Position numbers and translations under genes: made by a program. A stretch of DNA of 64,000 bases from Spirochaetia bacterium UBA5763. Lineage in GTDB: Bacteria > Spirochaetota > UBA4802 > UBA5550. The stretch lies in assembly GCA_002418835.1 (NCBI GenBank), contig DIEX01000031.1:300058-364057 (forward strand), given 5' to 3'. Under the pieces are notes generated by a model, which worked only from the letters and a program-made list of their open reading frames with translations, was not told where the DNA came from and did not search any database. Shown piece after piece: positions 23,933-32,978 of the stretch; the first letter of the stretch is position 1, and each line of letters starts with the position of its first letter.

Positions 23933-24703
23933 ATGAAAAAGAGAATAGTTTTCACTGCATTATTAATAGCAACAGCATTTATTTCAGCATCGGCACATGA
24001 TATGTGGATTGCACCGGAATCATATAACCTGAAAAAAGGTGAAGCATTAAAAGCTACATTCCCCTCAGCGCATGTTTTCCCTGCGACTGACAAGGAATAT
24101 GTAAAAAAAGATACTATGACTGACACAACAATAATAACCCCTAAAGGTAAATCCGGTAAAGTGAGTTCATGGAAAGAGGATACTCTTCAGAGCAGAAAAC
24201 TCAATGAAGAGGGGACTTATCTGATAGTTTCCGGTAATAATGGCGGATTTTACACTAAAACAACTGACGGAAAATCTGAAAGGAAACCTAAAGATGAAGT
24301 CAGTAATGCTGCAAAAGGGACATATAGTAAAAAATTTACTAAATCTTTAATCAGCGTGGGGAATGCCGGAGGTTCCGCTTTCAGCAAGGTGACGGGCCAG
24401 GCACTTGAAATAATTCCTCTTGAAAATCCGGCTCTTCTTAAAACCGGCGATCAGTTATCAGTCAAAGTCCTGTTAAATGGAAAACCTTATGAAACAGAGC
24501 TTAATGCGACTTATGATACTTATTCAAAAGAGAAAAATGCTTTTGCGCAGAAAGTTAAAACAGACAGCAATGGTGTTGGCAGAATTAAACTGTCAAATAA
24601 TGGTGCATGGCTTCTCCGTACTGTAAATAAAGTCCCTTACAGCGATCCAAAAAAAGCAGATGAACAGTCATATACTGCAACTCTGACATTCAGTATCAGG
24701 TAA
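23933..24703 (+). CDS. DUF4198 periplasmic protein, NikK-like
   Basis: A 256-residue secreted protein. The signal peptide ends ISASA and the mature protein begins HDMWIAPESYNLKKG, the typical start of DUF4198 proteins. The C-terminal half (LKTGDQLSVKVLLNGKPYE, then DSNGVGRIKL) is an immunoglobulin-like DUF4198 fold. The family includes NikK-type components encoded next to nickel and cobalt ECF transporters and next to TonB receptors. AAGGAGATTAAT precedes the ATG. It lies 23 bases after the receptor. It presumably binds metal in the periplasm; a histidine at mature residue 1 could be a ligand. Confidence 0.85.
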   Translation: MKKRIVFTALLIATAFISASAHDMWIAPESYNLKKGEALKATFPSAHVFPATDKEYVKKDTMTDTTIITPKGKSGKVSSWKEDTLQSRKLNEEGTYLIVSGNNGGFYTKTTDGKSERKPKDEVSNAAKGTYSKKFTKSLISVGNAGGSAFSKVTGQALEIIPLENPALLKTGDQLSVKVLLNGKPYETELNATYDTYSKEKNAFAQKVKTDSNGVGRIKLSNNGAWLLRTVNKVPYSDPKKADEQSYTATLTFSIR

Positions 24704-24721
24704 TCCTTATAATCCATACTG

Positions 24722-24765
24722 ACAGTTCTCTGACATCAAGTATACATACACTGGCAGAGAACTGT
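24722..24765 (+). terminator. Hairpin after the DUF4198 gene
   Basis: ACAGTTCTCTG (24722-24732) and CAGAGAACTGT (24755-24765) are a perfect 11-bp stem around 22 bases, 18 bases after the stop. Only an ATTATTTAT tail follows, so termination may be partial. Confidence 0.5.
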
Positions 24766-24873
24766 ATTATTTATAGGGAAAAATAATTAAGAATCTGCAT
24801 CTGTAAAGATTTATTATCATGATTAAATATTCAGAAATTATAAAAACCGTTTTTTTAGAAAGGCAGGTATTGT

Positions 24874-25341
24874 ATGCTTAATGTAAACAAAATAATCATA
24901 ACGCTTCTGTGTATATTATTTATCACTTCACCCATTACTGCCGCCTTCGGCCACGGTGTTACAGGAACTGTAAGTACAGGCATGGCGGTAATAGCTGAAA
25001 TCCGTTATGATGACGGTGAACCTTTCAGCTATTCGCAGGCAAAAATTTTTTCACCTGATAATAAGAAAATTGAATACCTGAATTCCAGAACTGATGCAAG
25101 AGGGATCCTCTCTTTTGTTCCTGACAAAAAAGGATTATGGAAAATCTCTGTTACTGATGGGATGTCTCACGGGAAGGAACTTGAGATCAATATCACTGAA
25201 GATCTAACCGGAACAAAATCCGTCAATTCATGGGGTGAAGCCAGAAAAGAGAAACTGATCAAGGCGTTTCTCCTGATCTGGGCTGTAGTGGCAACATCTT
25301 CATATATATACGCACGAAGTAAAAATAAATTATTATCATAA
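24874..25341 (+). CDS. NikL-like periplasmic protein with C-terminal membrane anchor
   Basis: A 155-residue protein with a signal peptide (ending ITAAFG), a carboxypeptidase-regulatory or Cna-B-like beta domain (IRYDDGEPFSYSQAKIF, then RTDARGILSFVPDKKGLWKI), and a single C-terminal transmembrane helix (AFLLIWAVVATSSYIYA). This is the layout of NikL, the small extra component of Nik-type nickel transporters. The mature N-terminus starts FGHGV, with a histidine near the end as in metal-binding periplasmic components. The transporter core (NikM, NikQ, NikO) is not in the window. AGAAAGGCAGGT precedes the start. Confidence 0.78.
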   Translation: MLNVNKIIITLLCILFITSPITAAFGHGVTGTVSTGMAVIAEIRYDDGEPFSYSQAKIFSPDNKKIEYLNSRTDARGILSFVPDKKGLWKISVTDGMSHGKELEINITEDLTGTKSVNSWGEARKEKLIKAFLLIWAVVATSSYIYARSKNKLLS

Positions 25342-25372
25342 GAAATGAAAATTGTTTATATGGAGCTGCCGC

Positions 25373-25996
25373 ATGATAAAGTACATAGGACTTGGTGAAA
25401 AATTTATTTTCGCTGCTCTTGGCATCGCAAGCATCATCGCGCTTGCTGTGATTTTTGAGCGCACAGTGATATTTAGAAGAAATAAATCAAAAAGCGCTTA
25501 CAGTTTCATATCCGGTTTTTCGGAAACTCTTCGAACTCATGATCTGGAAAAGACTGATGAATATATAAAAAACTGCAGTTCCGGTATCTACAGCGAGTTC
25601 GCAGGATTTGCTCTTGGATATTACATGAAAGGTCATAACGGCCTTGGTGAACTTCTGCAGGGTAAAGTTATTGAAAAGAAAGTTTACCTTGAGAAAAGAC
25701 TTTCAATTCTCAATACTCTCGGTAATAATGCGCCGTTTATCGGGCTTCTTGGTACAGTGCTTGGTGTCATTAAAGCTTTTTATAATCTCGGGCTTATGGG
25801 TGATACAGGCACCGAGCTTGTAATGAAGAGTATTTCCACCGCGCTCCTTGCCACTGCCGCGGGACTTTTTGTAGCGATACCTGTTGTTATAGCAAATAAC
25901 TACTTCACTAAAAACGTGAAGATCATTATGCACAATTTTGAGATAATATCTATGGAGTTCATGGCCAGCATGGCACATAAAAAATCTTTGGAGTGA
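25373..25996 (+). CDS. exbB: ExbB/TolQ/MotA family proton channel protein
   Basis: A 207-residue inner-membrane protein. The first helix is around residues 10-28. The signature GNNAPFIGLLGTVLGVIKAF near residue 117 and the third helix ISTALLATAAGLFVAIPVV are those of ExbB. It forms the proton-motive-force complex with ExbD and TonB encoded next to it. The ATG at 25373 follows TGGAGCTGCCGC. It probably drives the two receptors of this locus. Confidence 0.93.
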   Translation: MIKYIGLGEKFIFAALGIASIIALAVIFERTVIFRRNKSKSAYSFISGFSETLRTHDLEKTDEYIKNCSSGIYSEFAGFALGYYMKGHNGLGELLQGKVIEKKVYLEKRLSILNTLGNNAPFIGLLGTVLGVIKAFYNLGLMGDTGTELVMKSISTALLATAAGLFVAIPVVIANNYFTKNVKIIMHNFEIISMEFMASMAHKKSLE

Positions 25997-26005
25997 GGTA
26001 TTATT

Positions 26006-26407
26006 ATGGGATTCAATGTTTCAAGTGATGATGGCGAAATCGGAAATATAAATATCACACCCATGGTGGATATAATACTTGTTCTTCTTGTTATATTTAT
26101 GGTCACAGCTAATTTTATAAAGAGAGAATCAGTGAATATTAATCTTCCGAAAGTCGCGGCAGCAGATCCTGATACAGGCAGATCTGTCATGGTCGCTATA
26201 ACAAGGGAGGGTGATGTTCTTCTTGAAGGTCACAAAACTGATGAAGCAGGTCTTATTTCGAAACTTTCAGGTGAATCAAAAATCCGACCGAACATGAGGG
26301 TTAATCTTTCTGCAGATGAGTCTATCTCCTACGGTGCCCTTGCCAGAGTAATGGGAGTAATAAAAAACTCCGGGGTAAACCGGATAGCTCTTTCTGTTAA
26401 GAGATAA
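26006..26407 (+). CDS. exbD: ExbD/TolR family biopolymer transport protein
   Basis: A 133-residue protein with a short cytoplasmic N-terminus, one transmembrane helix with the essential aspartate (NITPMVDIILVLLVIFMV) and a periplasmic domain (LLEGHKTDEAGLISKL, then VNLSADESISYGALARVM). It partners ExbB; its start is 9 bases after the exbB stop behind GTGAGGTATTATT. Confidence 0.93.
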   Translation: MGFNVSSDDGEIGNINITPMVDIILVLLVIFMVTANFIKRESVNINLPKVAAADPDTGRSVMVAITREGDVLLEGHKTDEAGLISKLSGESKIRPNMRVNLSADESISYGALARVMGVIKNSGVNRIALSVKR

Positions 26408-26413
26408 CTGATT

Positions 26414-27049
26414 ATGAAAACCATTGTTTTGAATATTGCGGATTATTTCAGGTGCAGATCTCTCTTTGATATATGCATATCGCTTTCTTTCGCTCTTCAC
26501 CTGATTTTGTTCTGTGCCTGGTATATGAAAAACATGATTATACCTCCGGTAAGCAGTGAAGATCTCAATTTTCAGAATATGGATATTGATTTTAATGAAA
26601 TTGCTCCTGAACTACTTGGAGGCTATTCTGATCCTGCGCCTGTTGAGATACAGGAATGGATCGAGGGTACGAATAAGAAAAAAGATCCCCCGGCTGAAAA
26701 AGATATTAACGAAAAAGCTGTTTCCGGAACAGGGGCAGACAGAGACGGATATTTATTCTCAGTAAAAGGGGACAGGCCCCCAAAGCCGGTTTTCAATTTT
26801 GACCTTAGAAAATTCTTTCCATACGAAGCGAGAAGAGCAAATATCACAAACAAGGTTGTCGTGGTGAGAGTACAGGTTGATGATACAGGAAAACTTAATT
26901 CATCATCAGTAGTTTCATCTGCGGCGGGTTATGGATTTGATGAGGCTGCAATTGAAGTGTTAAACCGGGCGAGGTTTCTCCCCGGTTATAAAGACGGTGT
27001 GCCTGTTAAGATGGTGCATGATCTTGCTATCAGGTTTGTGCTTGATTAA
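26414..27049 (+). CDS. tonB: TonB family energy transducer
   Basis: A 211-residue protein with one N-terminal membrane anchor (SLSFALHLILFCAWYM), a short linker rich in Pro, Lys and Asp instead of the long Pro-rich spacer of E. coli TonB, and the C-terminal TonB domain (VVVRVQVDDTGKL, then YGFDEAAIEVLNRARFLPGY). It connects ExbB-ExbD to the TonB boxes of the outer-membrane receptors. It starts 6 bases after exbD and ends the locus; the next gene is convergent. Confidence 0.92.
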   Translation: MKTIVLNIADYFRCRSLFDICISLSFALHLILFCAWYMKNMIIPPVSSEDLNFQNMDIDFNEIAPELLGGYSDPAPVEIQEWIEGTNKKKDPPAEKDINEKAVSGTGADRDGYLFSVKGDRPPKPVFNFDLRKFFPYEARRANITNKVVVVRVQVDDTGKLNSSSVVSSAAGYGFDEAAIEVLNRARFLPGYKDGVPVKMVHDLAIRFVLD

Positions 27050-27089
27050 TCGTTTAACCGGGGTTATTTAGAAGTATGTGAACCGGTTA

Positions 27090-30068
27090 TTACTCACAGG
27101 CAGTAACCAGGTTTCTTCCTTTCTTTTTGGAAAGATAAAGCATGTCATCCGCTTCATTGATAATCTCTTCAAACGAACCGGATTCTTTTTTATATGACGC
27201 GACACCGAGGCTCAGTGTAAATTTTAAAGCTTTATTATCTGAGTTATTTATTGAACTGTCGTGTATAATCTCCCGTATTTTTTCAGCGACAAAAACCGCT
27301 CCGTCCATCCCTGTACCGGGGAGTATAATTATGAATTCATCTCCACCCGCTCTTCCCGGTATATCGATTCCCCTAAGGTTTTTACGTATCGTTGATGCGA
27401 GAAACTTTATGGCTATATCTCCTGTATCATGACCGAAATTATCATTTAAGCTTTTAAAATTATCAATATCAAGCATTATTACCGACAGACCGGTGTTGTA
27501 TCGTTTCGCACTTTCAAACTCGCGGTTACCGGCCTCAATATAATATCTCCTGTTATAAATCCCTGTCAGTGGATCAGTGTTGGCGAGCTTCGCGTTTATT
27601 ATTGCATCATTGACAGCGTTTTTCAGAGAGAGCTGAGTTTCAATCCTCGCGAATAATTCTGTTCTGTCCAAAGGTTTAATAAGGTAATCGTTAGCTCCCA
27701 CTTCAAAAGCTGTGATAAGATCATCGGAACGGTTTTTCGCGGTAAGTATTATTACAGGTAGTTCATATGGTGTGTATTTTTTGCGTACATCTTTGCATAC
27801 ATCATATCCTGACATGCGGGGCATCATAATATCGAGCAGTATTAAATCATAATGGTTATTATCAATTTTTAAAATGGCATCAAGACCGTTTAGAGCATAG
27901 TCTGCGAGATAATTGCGTACTGACAGATGATTAAGAAGCACCTGTATATTAATCGGTTCATCATCAACAATAAGAATTTTTTTGCGTGATGAATCAGCGA
28001 ATTGTTGCACCGGAAGAATGTTCTGTTCGCTGTAATTCAGCAGAAGCGGTGTTACTGACTCTTTTTTATTTTTTTTCTCAATATTTATATGTCCGTCAAT
28101 TAAAGGCAAAGTGAAGCTGAAGGTTGATCCTTTCCCCGGTTCAGATGTTACTCTTATACCACTGCCGTGAAGTTCAATAAGCTTTTTGCTGATTGAAAGG
28201 CCAAGCCCTGTACCTCCGTATTCCCGTGAAATAGAACCATCCTCCTGTTGAAAGTTTTTGAAAATTGCTTCAAGCCTTCCGCTTGCTATCCCTATACCGG
28301 TATCTTCTACACTGATTTCCATCCTGTTATCCTGCAGTTCTGATGAAACTCGTACATAACCTTTATGGGTAAATTTAACTCCATTACCTACCAGGTTATA
28401 AAGGATCTGCTGAAGTCTGTTTTCATCAGCTTCGACAAAAGGTGAGTTTTCAGGGATCGAGTTTATAAGTTCTATATCTTTTTCAGGCATAGTTGCCTTT
28501 ATGATTGTAAGAACGATGGAAACCATCTCTCTTATGTCAACAGCGCTCTTCTGTAAAACAAGGTCATTATTTTTTAATTTTGAAAAATCAAGTATGTCAT
28601 TTATGAGGCTGTAGAGCCTTCTTCCGCTGGAAACAATTAGTTTAAGGTTCTGTATTGCTTTTACTCCTAAAGTACCAGCGGCTCCATCCATGAGAGATTC
28701 CGCAACACCTATAATACCGTTAAGCGGTGTACGCAATTCATGCGAAGTGTTCGCAAGAAATTCATCTTTCAGTTTATCGAGGGATTGAAGCTTTCCGGAA
28801 AGTTCGGCAATCATTCTATGCTCCCTCGCGAATTTTACAGCCAGCATGACTGATTCAGTGAATATAAAAGCTGAAAAGAAAAGGGCAAGGTAATAACCTG
28901 TATTTATCACTTGTAGATAATGAAGCATGTCATTGGCCGCACCTGCGAAGATAAAGAGAAAACCTGCGAGGAAGATACCGGAATACTGTACTCTTTTAAT
29001 AATAGCATACATGCTGACGCATAATACATAGATTATACTCGCAAGTATTGCCGTCAGGTAATATGTGTAAACTGTTGTATAATACATTGTTGATGTTAAG
29101 AAAATAAGCAGGAAATAACATGCATGAGGCAATGTTATTAATCCAAATATTTTTTTTGGAGCGATTTCCTTGAAGAAATAGTAGGCAAATGCCTGAAATG
29201 TTATCACTGAAAGCGGTATAACTGCGGTGGCGATCCGTGAACCGGTATTGAAGCTTAAATCAGGGTATGCCTGGCTTATTAATGTGTTCCCGGTTGTAAA
29301 TGTCCGCAGCGCAATTACAAAGCAGAATAAACCGAAATAAAGCAGTTCCTTCTCCTCTTTTCTGAAAATATAAATTATTGTATGATAAAACCCGGCAAAT
29401 ATACATATTGCAATGAGTATTATCTCCATGATAATGCTCATGATATGTTCTCTGTATACCTGTTTTTCAGTTCCAAGGATTATGCTCTGCCCGATTCCCG
29501 CATTTACGTGAGAGCTGTTTTTTATCTGAAGTATAATTTCAATTAAATCAGAATTGACATGGAATGTAAAGACAGAGGGTTTCATGAAGCGGACTTTATC
29601 ACCAGCGATGGTGCCTCTCTGATCAATAAGCTCCCCGTTTATCCAAAGCCTGTATTCAGTGAAGATCTCCGGAGTTTTTAAACCGTAATGTCTTAGGTCC
29701 CCCCTGGTTTTAACTTTAAGCCTGTATGTTGCAAAACCACAGGATGGAAGATTAAGTCCTCTGTATCCTGTCCAGAAGAGAGGAACAGGATAGTATCCCT
29801 GTATACCGGAGGTATCACCCCATCCCGGATCTCCCGGGACAAGCAGTCTGTCCCACCGGAATTCCCAGAGGCAGTCCAGATTAACATTCTCGTCATTATT
29901 AAAATCGTGGGAGCTAAGATCCGCTATACCGTTACTGTAATTGAAAGGAAGGACAGGGCCGGCATATAAATATGAAAAAGACGTAGCTGAGAGTATTAAA
30001 AAAAGAGATAACCAGACTTTCTGGAATCTTGTAAAAACTGATAGATCGGACACTTGCCTGTTTTTCAT
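27090..30068 (-). CDS. 7TMR-DISM hybrid histidine kinase with receiver and diguanylate cyclase domains
   Basis: A 992-residue membrane sensor. After a signal-like helix comes an extracytoplasmic 7TMR-DISM jelly-roll (LDCLWEFRWDRLL, PSCGFATYRLKV), then seven helices between about 200 and 410. Next are HisKA (NTSHELRTPLNG, His near 442), HATPase (N-box near 555, DTGIGI, GGTGLGLSISKKL), a receiver (KILIVDDEPINI near 697, LLDIMMPRMSG) and a GGDEF domain with intact GGDEF near 911 and an RGID inhibitory-site motif five residues before it. It should link an external ligand to phosphorelay and cyclic di-GMP synthesis. The start follows only a weak ribosome site. Confidence 0.9.
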   Translation of the reverse strand: MKNRQVSDLSVFTRFQKVWLSLFLILSATSFSYLYAGPVLPFNYSNGIADLSSHDFNNDENVNLDCLWEFRWDRLLVPGDPGWGDTSGIQGYYPVPLFWTGYRGLNLPSCGFATYRLKVKTRGDLRHYGLKTPEIFTEYRLWINGELIDQRGTIAGDKVRFMKPSVFTFHVNSDLIEIILQIKNSSHVNAGIGQSIILGTEKQVYREHIMSIIMEIILIAICIFAGFYHTIIYIFRKEEKELLYFGLFCFVIALRTFTTGNTLISQAYPDLSFNTGSRIATAVIPLSVITFQAFAYYFFKEIAPKKIFGLITLPHACYFLLIFLTSTMYYTTVYTYYLTAILASIIYVLCVSMYAIIKRVQYSGIFLAGFLFIFAGAANDMLHYLQVINTGYYLALFFSAFIFTESVMLAVKFAREHRMIAELSGKLQSLDKLKDEFLANTSHELRTPLNGIIGVAESLMDGAAGTLGVKAIQNLKLIVSSGRRLYSLINDILDFSKLKNNDLVLQKSAVDIREMVSIVLTIIKATMPEKDIELINSIPENSPFVEADENRLQQILYNLVGNGVKFTHKGYVRVSSELQDNRMEISVEDTGIGIASGRLEAIFKNFQQEDGSISREYGGTGLGLSISKKLIELHGSGIRVTSEPGKGSTFSFTLPLIDGHINIEKKNKKESVTPLLLNYSEQNILPVQQFADSSRKKILIVDDEPINIQVLLNHLSVRNYLADYALNGLDAILKIDNNHYDLILLDIMMPRMSGYDVCKDVRKKYTPYELPVIILTAKNRSDDLITAFEVGANDYLIKPLDRTELFARIETQLSLKNAVNDAIINAKLANTDPLTGIYNRRYYIEAGNREFESAKRYNTGLSVIMLDIDNFKSLNDNFGHDTGDIAIKFLASTIRKNLRGIDIPGRAGGDEFIIILPGTGMDGAVFVAEKIREIIHDSSINNSDNKALKFTLSLGVASYKKESGSFEEIINEADDMLYLSKKKGRNLVTACE

Positions 30069-30092
30069 TGCTTTTTATGACCTGTTACTGTT

Positions 30093-30290
30093 TCAGTAAT
30101 GCGGCGGTTTTTCTCCTTCAGGCAGTGCCCCTTTACCCGTGGAAATCTGTTTCTTTAAATCTTCATATTCCATCGAAAGTTTTTTGATGGTCTTCTCCTG
30201 CTCTATTACAACACCGTTAAGTTCATTGATGAAATTTTCTAAATATGCAATTTTTGTTTCAAGATCAACAAATCTCTCTTCCTCAGTCAT
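30093..30290 (-). CDS. slyX: SlyX family protein
   Basis: A 65-residue coiled-coil protein: heptad-like VDLETKIAYLENFINELNGV and VVIEQEKTIKKLSMEYEDL, with the C-terminal PPHY ending typical of SlyX. The function of SlyX is not established. It lies 24 bases upstream of the hybrid kinase on the same strand and may be cotranscribed with it. Confidence 0.85.
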   Translation of the reverse strand: MTEEERFVDLETKIAYLENFINELNGVVIEQEKTIKKLSMEYEDLKKQISTGKGALPEGEKPPHY

Positions 30291-30430
30291 TAGTAACCCC
30301 GCTGCTGTATATTTTTAATTTCAATTACTCTATCCCGATTATTTTTTTCAATAAGATTTTATTTGCTTGAAAATGCCGGTATTTTTAATTTCTTATTTAA
30401 TGAATTTATCTTCTGAACGGAGTTAATACT

Positions 30431-30892
30431 ATGAAAAAGTTTTTTTTATCAGCACTTATAATGTTATCTTTTTGCTTTTTATACGCAGACCAGGCAGCAT
30501 GGATAACAAAAGATCAGGCGGAGCGAGGTGCGGCTCTTATAAAAAATTCAGGTAAAATAAGACATTTTTGTTCCCCATGCGGAGACAATTTTTTCAGAGG
30601 AGAGAATGTGCATGCAGTGAAAGCCCTGAAAGCAGCAGGAAGCAATCCCGGAGAACAATACTATGAAGTTCTGGTTAATGGAAGCGGCGTTGACCTGGCA
30701 TATGTTTACGTTTTATCTGATGGTAAATGGATAAATGCTGCAATACAGCTGAATATACCGGTTGAATCTGTTCCGAAGTTTCTCCCTGATGATTTACAGG
30801 ATGAGCAATTGCTGCCTGAAAATCTTCCGTCAGAAGAGAACATTGAAGATTATGACGGTTCAGCAGATTTCCCACTGGAAGAAGAGCGGTAA
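30431..30892 (+). CDS. Secreted hypothetical protein with CxxC motif
   Basis: A 153-residue protein with a signal peptide (MKKFFLSALIMLSFCFLYA). The mature part has HFCSPCGDNFF, a thioredoxin-like CxxC, followed by a strand-rich segment (YYEVLVNGSGVDLAYVYVL) and an acidic tail. ACGGAGTTAATACT precedes the start. I do not recognise a named family. Disulfide or metal binding at the CSPC is possible. Confidence 0.65.
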   Translation: MKKFFLSALIMLSFCFLYADQAAWITKDQAERGAALIKNSGKIRHFCSPCGDNFFRGENVHAVKALKAAGSNPGEQYYEVLVNGSGVDLAYVYVLSDGKWINAAIQLNIPVESVPKFLPDDLQDEQLLPENLPSEENIEDYDGSADFPLEEER

Positions 30893-30896
30893 TTAT

Positions 30897-30919
30897 ATTT
30901 AGAGTCAGTTTCTCTAAAT
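30897..30919 (+). terminator. Short hairpin after the secreted protein gene
   Basis: ATTTAGAG and CTCTAAAT pair perfectly around 7 bases, a few bases after the stop. The stem is A/T-rich and weak. Confidence 0.35.
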
Positions 30920-30997
30920 ATTACTGGACAATTTCAGTAACATTCTTTTGCTGATTATATCTTTTATATTTAATAATAATTTCACGGGGGTTTTTGT

Positions 30998-31162
30998 ATG
31001 AGTATGCCGGGTATTGGTGAACTGGTAATAATTTTTCTGATAGTTCTTGTGCTTTTCGGAGCAGGAAAAATTCCGACAATTGCAAAGGATCTGGGGAGCG
31101 GAATCAGGGGATTCAAAAAAGCTCTAAGCGGTGAAGACGAAGACGACAAAGATAAAAAATAA
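30998..31162 (+). CDS. tatA: Sec-independent translocase TatA/TatE
   Basis: A 54-residue protein with the complete TatA layout: a short periplasmic N-terminus, one transmembrane helix (GIGELVIIFLIVLVLFGAGK), the FGAGKIP hinge, an amphipathic helix (AKDLGSGIRGFKKAL) and an acidic-basic tail. TTCACGGGGGTTTTTGT precedes the ATG. It would form the Tat pore; the two exported hydrogenase proteins in this window carry Tat-like signals and could be its clients. TatC is not in the window. Confidence 0.93.
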   Translation: MSMPGIGELVIIFLIVLVLFGAGKIPTIAKDLGSGIRGFKKALSGEDEDDKDKK

Positions 31163-31166
31163 GAAT

Positions 31167-32045
31167 TTATCTCACTGTATAAGTATCACCCTGACAGACT
31201 ACTTCTCCAGTTCTTTCAAGGTGCTGAAGGTGTTTCCATATCATTACGCATTCATGTAAATAATAGATACTCTTTGGCTGGGGGAATTTTCCGTCAAATG
31301 TAATAGCATCTTCAGCTATATCCTTTACGGTACATTTTCCCTCACGGAGCTTCTTTAAAATTTCTTCATCTCTTCGATAAAATTCATCAGAAAATGCTGC
31401 CAGCATTGAGTTCAGGTCACCCCTGTTTATAGCTTTTCCGTGTCCCGCAATAAGCATGTCAGGTTTAAGCTGTTTTATCTTTTCAATCGAGCGTATGAAG
31501 TCATCAACATCACTGTCAACCATCGCATAGAATGGTTTTATGGCAGGATTGATATCCGCCGTGAAAATAAATCCTTCACGCGGGAAAAAGAATCCGCAGT
31601 GTCCTCCGCTATGGCCGGGAAGATGTACAACCTGGAATTCAACTTCGCCTGTTGATATAACCTGCCCGTCTTTCAGTTCGCCATCGGCTGGACGTGCGTT
31701 ATATTTAACTGCGTTAAGATAAAGAGGCCGGATATCCTCTGCCCAGTAATGATTGAATCCGTATGCTTCCAGGTAGGCTTCACCTGAGGCAACACGTTCA
31801 TGCTCAACATGGTGCAGCAGTACTCCGGCATCTGGAAATTCATGATTGCGTGAATTATGATCAGTATGCCCGTGGCTGTTCACTATTAGGTTTATATTTA
31901 TTCCCTTAAGATGCTCCATCTCCTGATCAGTTGGACTTGAATCACAAAGGCAGTTGATTTCATCTTCGATAAGAAGGCAGTTGCAGTAGGGGAGCACATA
32001 CTTTCCATTTGACAGAATCTTTATGCGGTCGGTCAGTTTTTCCAT
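31167..32045 (-). CDS. MBL-fold metallo-hydrolase
   Basis: A 292-residue metallo-beta-lactamase-fold hydrolase. Metal ligands: NSHGHTDHNSR (HxHxDH), LPGHSGGH and the C-terminal GHGKAINRG. The C-terminal 60 residues form a helical or winged extension typical of larger MBL hydrolases. Glyoxalase II-like thioesterase activity is common in such proteins. It is the last gene of the acyl-CoA cluster but is separated from the SDR gene by 156 bases that include a palindromic repeat. AGGTGATATC precedes the ATG. Confidence 0.85.
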   Translation of the reverse strand: MEKLTDRIKILSNGKYVLPYCNCLLIEDEINCLCDSSPTDQEMEHLKGININLIVNSHGHTDHNSRNHEFPDAGVLLHHVEHERVASGEAYLEAYGFNHYWAEDIRPLYLNAVKYNARPADGELKDGQVISTGEVEFQVVHLPGHSGGHCGFFFPREGFIFTADINPAIKPFYAMVDSDVDDFIRSIEKIKQLKPDMLIAGHGKAINRGDLNSMLAAFSDEFYRRDEEILKKLREGKCTVKDIAEDAITFDGKFPQPKSIYYLHECVMIWKHLQHLERTGEVVCQGDTYTVR

Positions 32046-32101
32046 GATATCACCTGTTTTGTATCAGTTATAGCTCTTTAAGGTTAGTTTAGTACATAAT
32101 T

Positions 32102-32138
32102 GTCATTCCGGTTTGCCCATCGGGCAATACCGGAATCT
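32102..32138. repeat. Single GTCATnCCGG palindromic repeat
   Basis: GTCATTCCGG...CCGGAATC with an inner stem TTTGCCC/GGGCAA around three bases. Its pattern matches the two units in the inverted element at 6011-6121. It lies between the SDR and MBL genes and may end the SDR transcript. Confidence 0.65.
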
Positions 32139-32201
32139 TAATCACAGAAATATATTCCAAAAAACAGGATAAGTATTGTGTACCTTAAGATAACCCTGCT
32201 G

Positions 32202-32966
32202 TTAAGCCAGTGCGCCACCGTCAACAATGAGAGTTGAGCCTGTTGTGAATGACGAAGCGTCTGATGCAAGATATAATACAGCACCAGCCATTTCGTCAGG
32301 CTGTGCAGCCCGGTGCATTGGTATCATGGGGAGGAGGATCTTCTCCATCAGCTGTTCGTTATTTACCATGACAGATGAAAATTTTGTGTCTGTCAGACCG
32401 GGTAGAAGCGCGTTTACACGGACACCTGTCTGGCCCAGTTCCTTGGCAAATGATTTTGTCATTGCTATGACCCCGGCTTTTGTTATGGAATAAACACCCT
32501 GCATCGGTGCGGGTTTAATGCCGTTAATTGAGGCCACGTTTATTATGGACCCGCTTCTGTTCTTCATCATAAGTCTGGCTCCGTACTGGCACATGAAGAA
32601 ATTTCCCTTTAGGTTGACATCCATTGTCTTGTCCCATACATCTTCTGTGGCGTTAAGCATGTCACCGAAATAGAAATTCATTGCCGCGTTGTTTACAAGT
32701 ATATCGAGTCTGCCGAATTTAGCCTCAACTTCATTGAAAAGATTTTCAATCTCAGTTTTACTTCCATTGTGACAGGCCATTGAGTGGGCTTTCCCCCCTT
32801 CAGCTTTGATTGCGCTTTCAACCTCCGGGAGGCCATCAATTGTTTTGTTTGTTATTATAACTTCAGCGCCATGTGAAGCGAGAACCTTAGCTATTGATTC
32901 ACCGATTCCGCGGCTGGCACCCGTTACTATTGCTACTTTTCCGGCAAGATTAAAATCTATCTTCAT
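32202..32966 (-). CDS. Short-chain dehydrogenase/reductase
   Basis: A 254-residue classical SDR. The Rossmann motif GASRGIGESIAKV is near residue 16, LVNNAAMN near 90, the catalytic serine in NVASINGIK and the YxxxK pair in VYSITKAG near 158. It probably oxidises a hydroxyacyl-CoA or hydroxy acid in the surrounding acyl-CoA pathway. It lies 12 bases after the 3-hydroxyacyl-CoA dehydrogenase gene on the same strand behind GGGGGATATT. Confidence 0.9.
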   Translation of the reverse strand: MKIDFNLAGKVAIVTGASRGIGESIAKVLASHGAEVIITNKTIDGLPEVESAIKAEGGKAHSMACHNGSKTEIENLFNEVEAKFGRLDILVNNAAMNFYFGDMLNATEDVWDKTMDVNLKGNFFMCQYGARLMMKNRSGSIINVASINGIKPAPMQGVYSITKAGVIAMTKSFAKELGQTGVRVNALLPGLTDTKFSSVMVNNEQLMEKILLPMIPMHRAAQPDEMAGAVLYLASDASSFTTGSTLIVDGGALA

Positions 32967-32978
32967 AATATCCCCCTG

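Noticed and set aside
31540..31722. Small frames opposite the MBL gene and other shadow frames
   Set aside because: They lie wholly inside well-supported genes on the other strand, lack ribosome sites and show no family motif.
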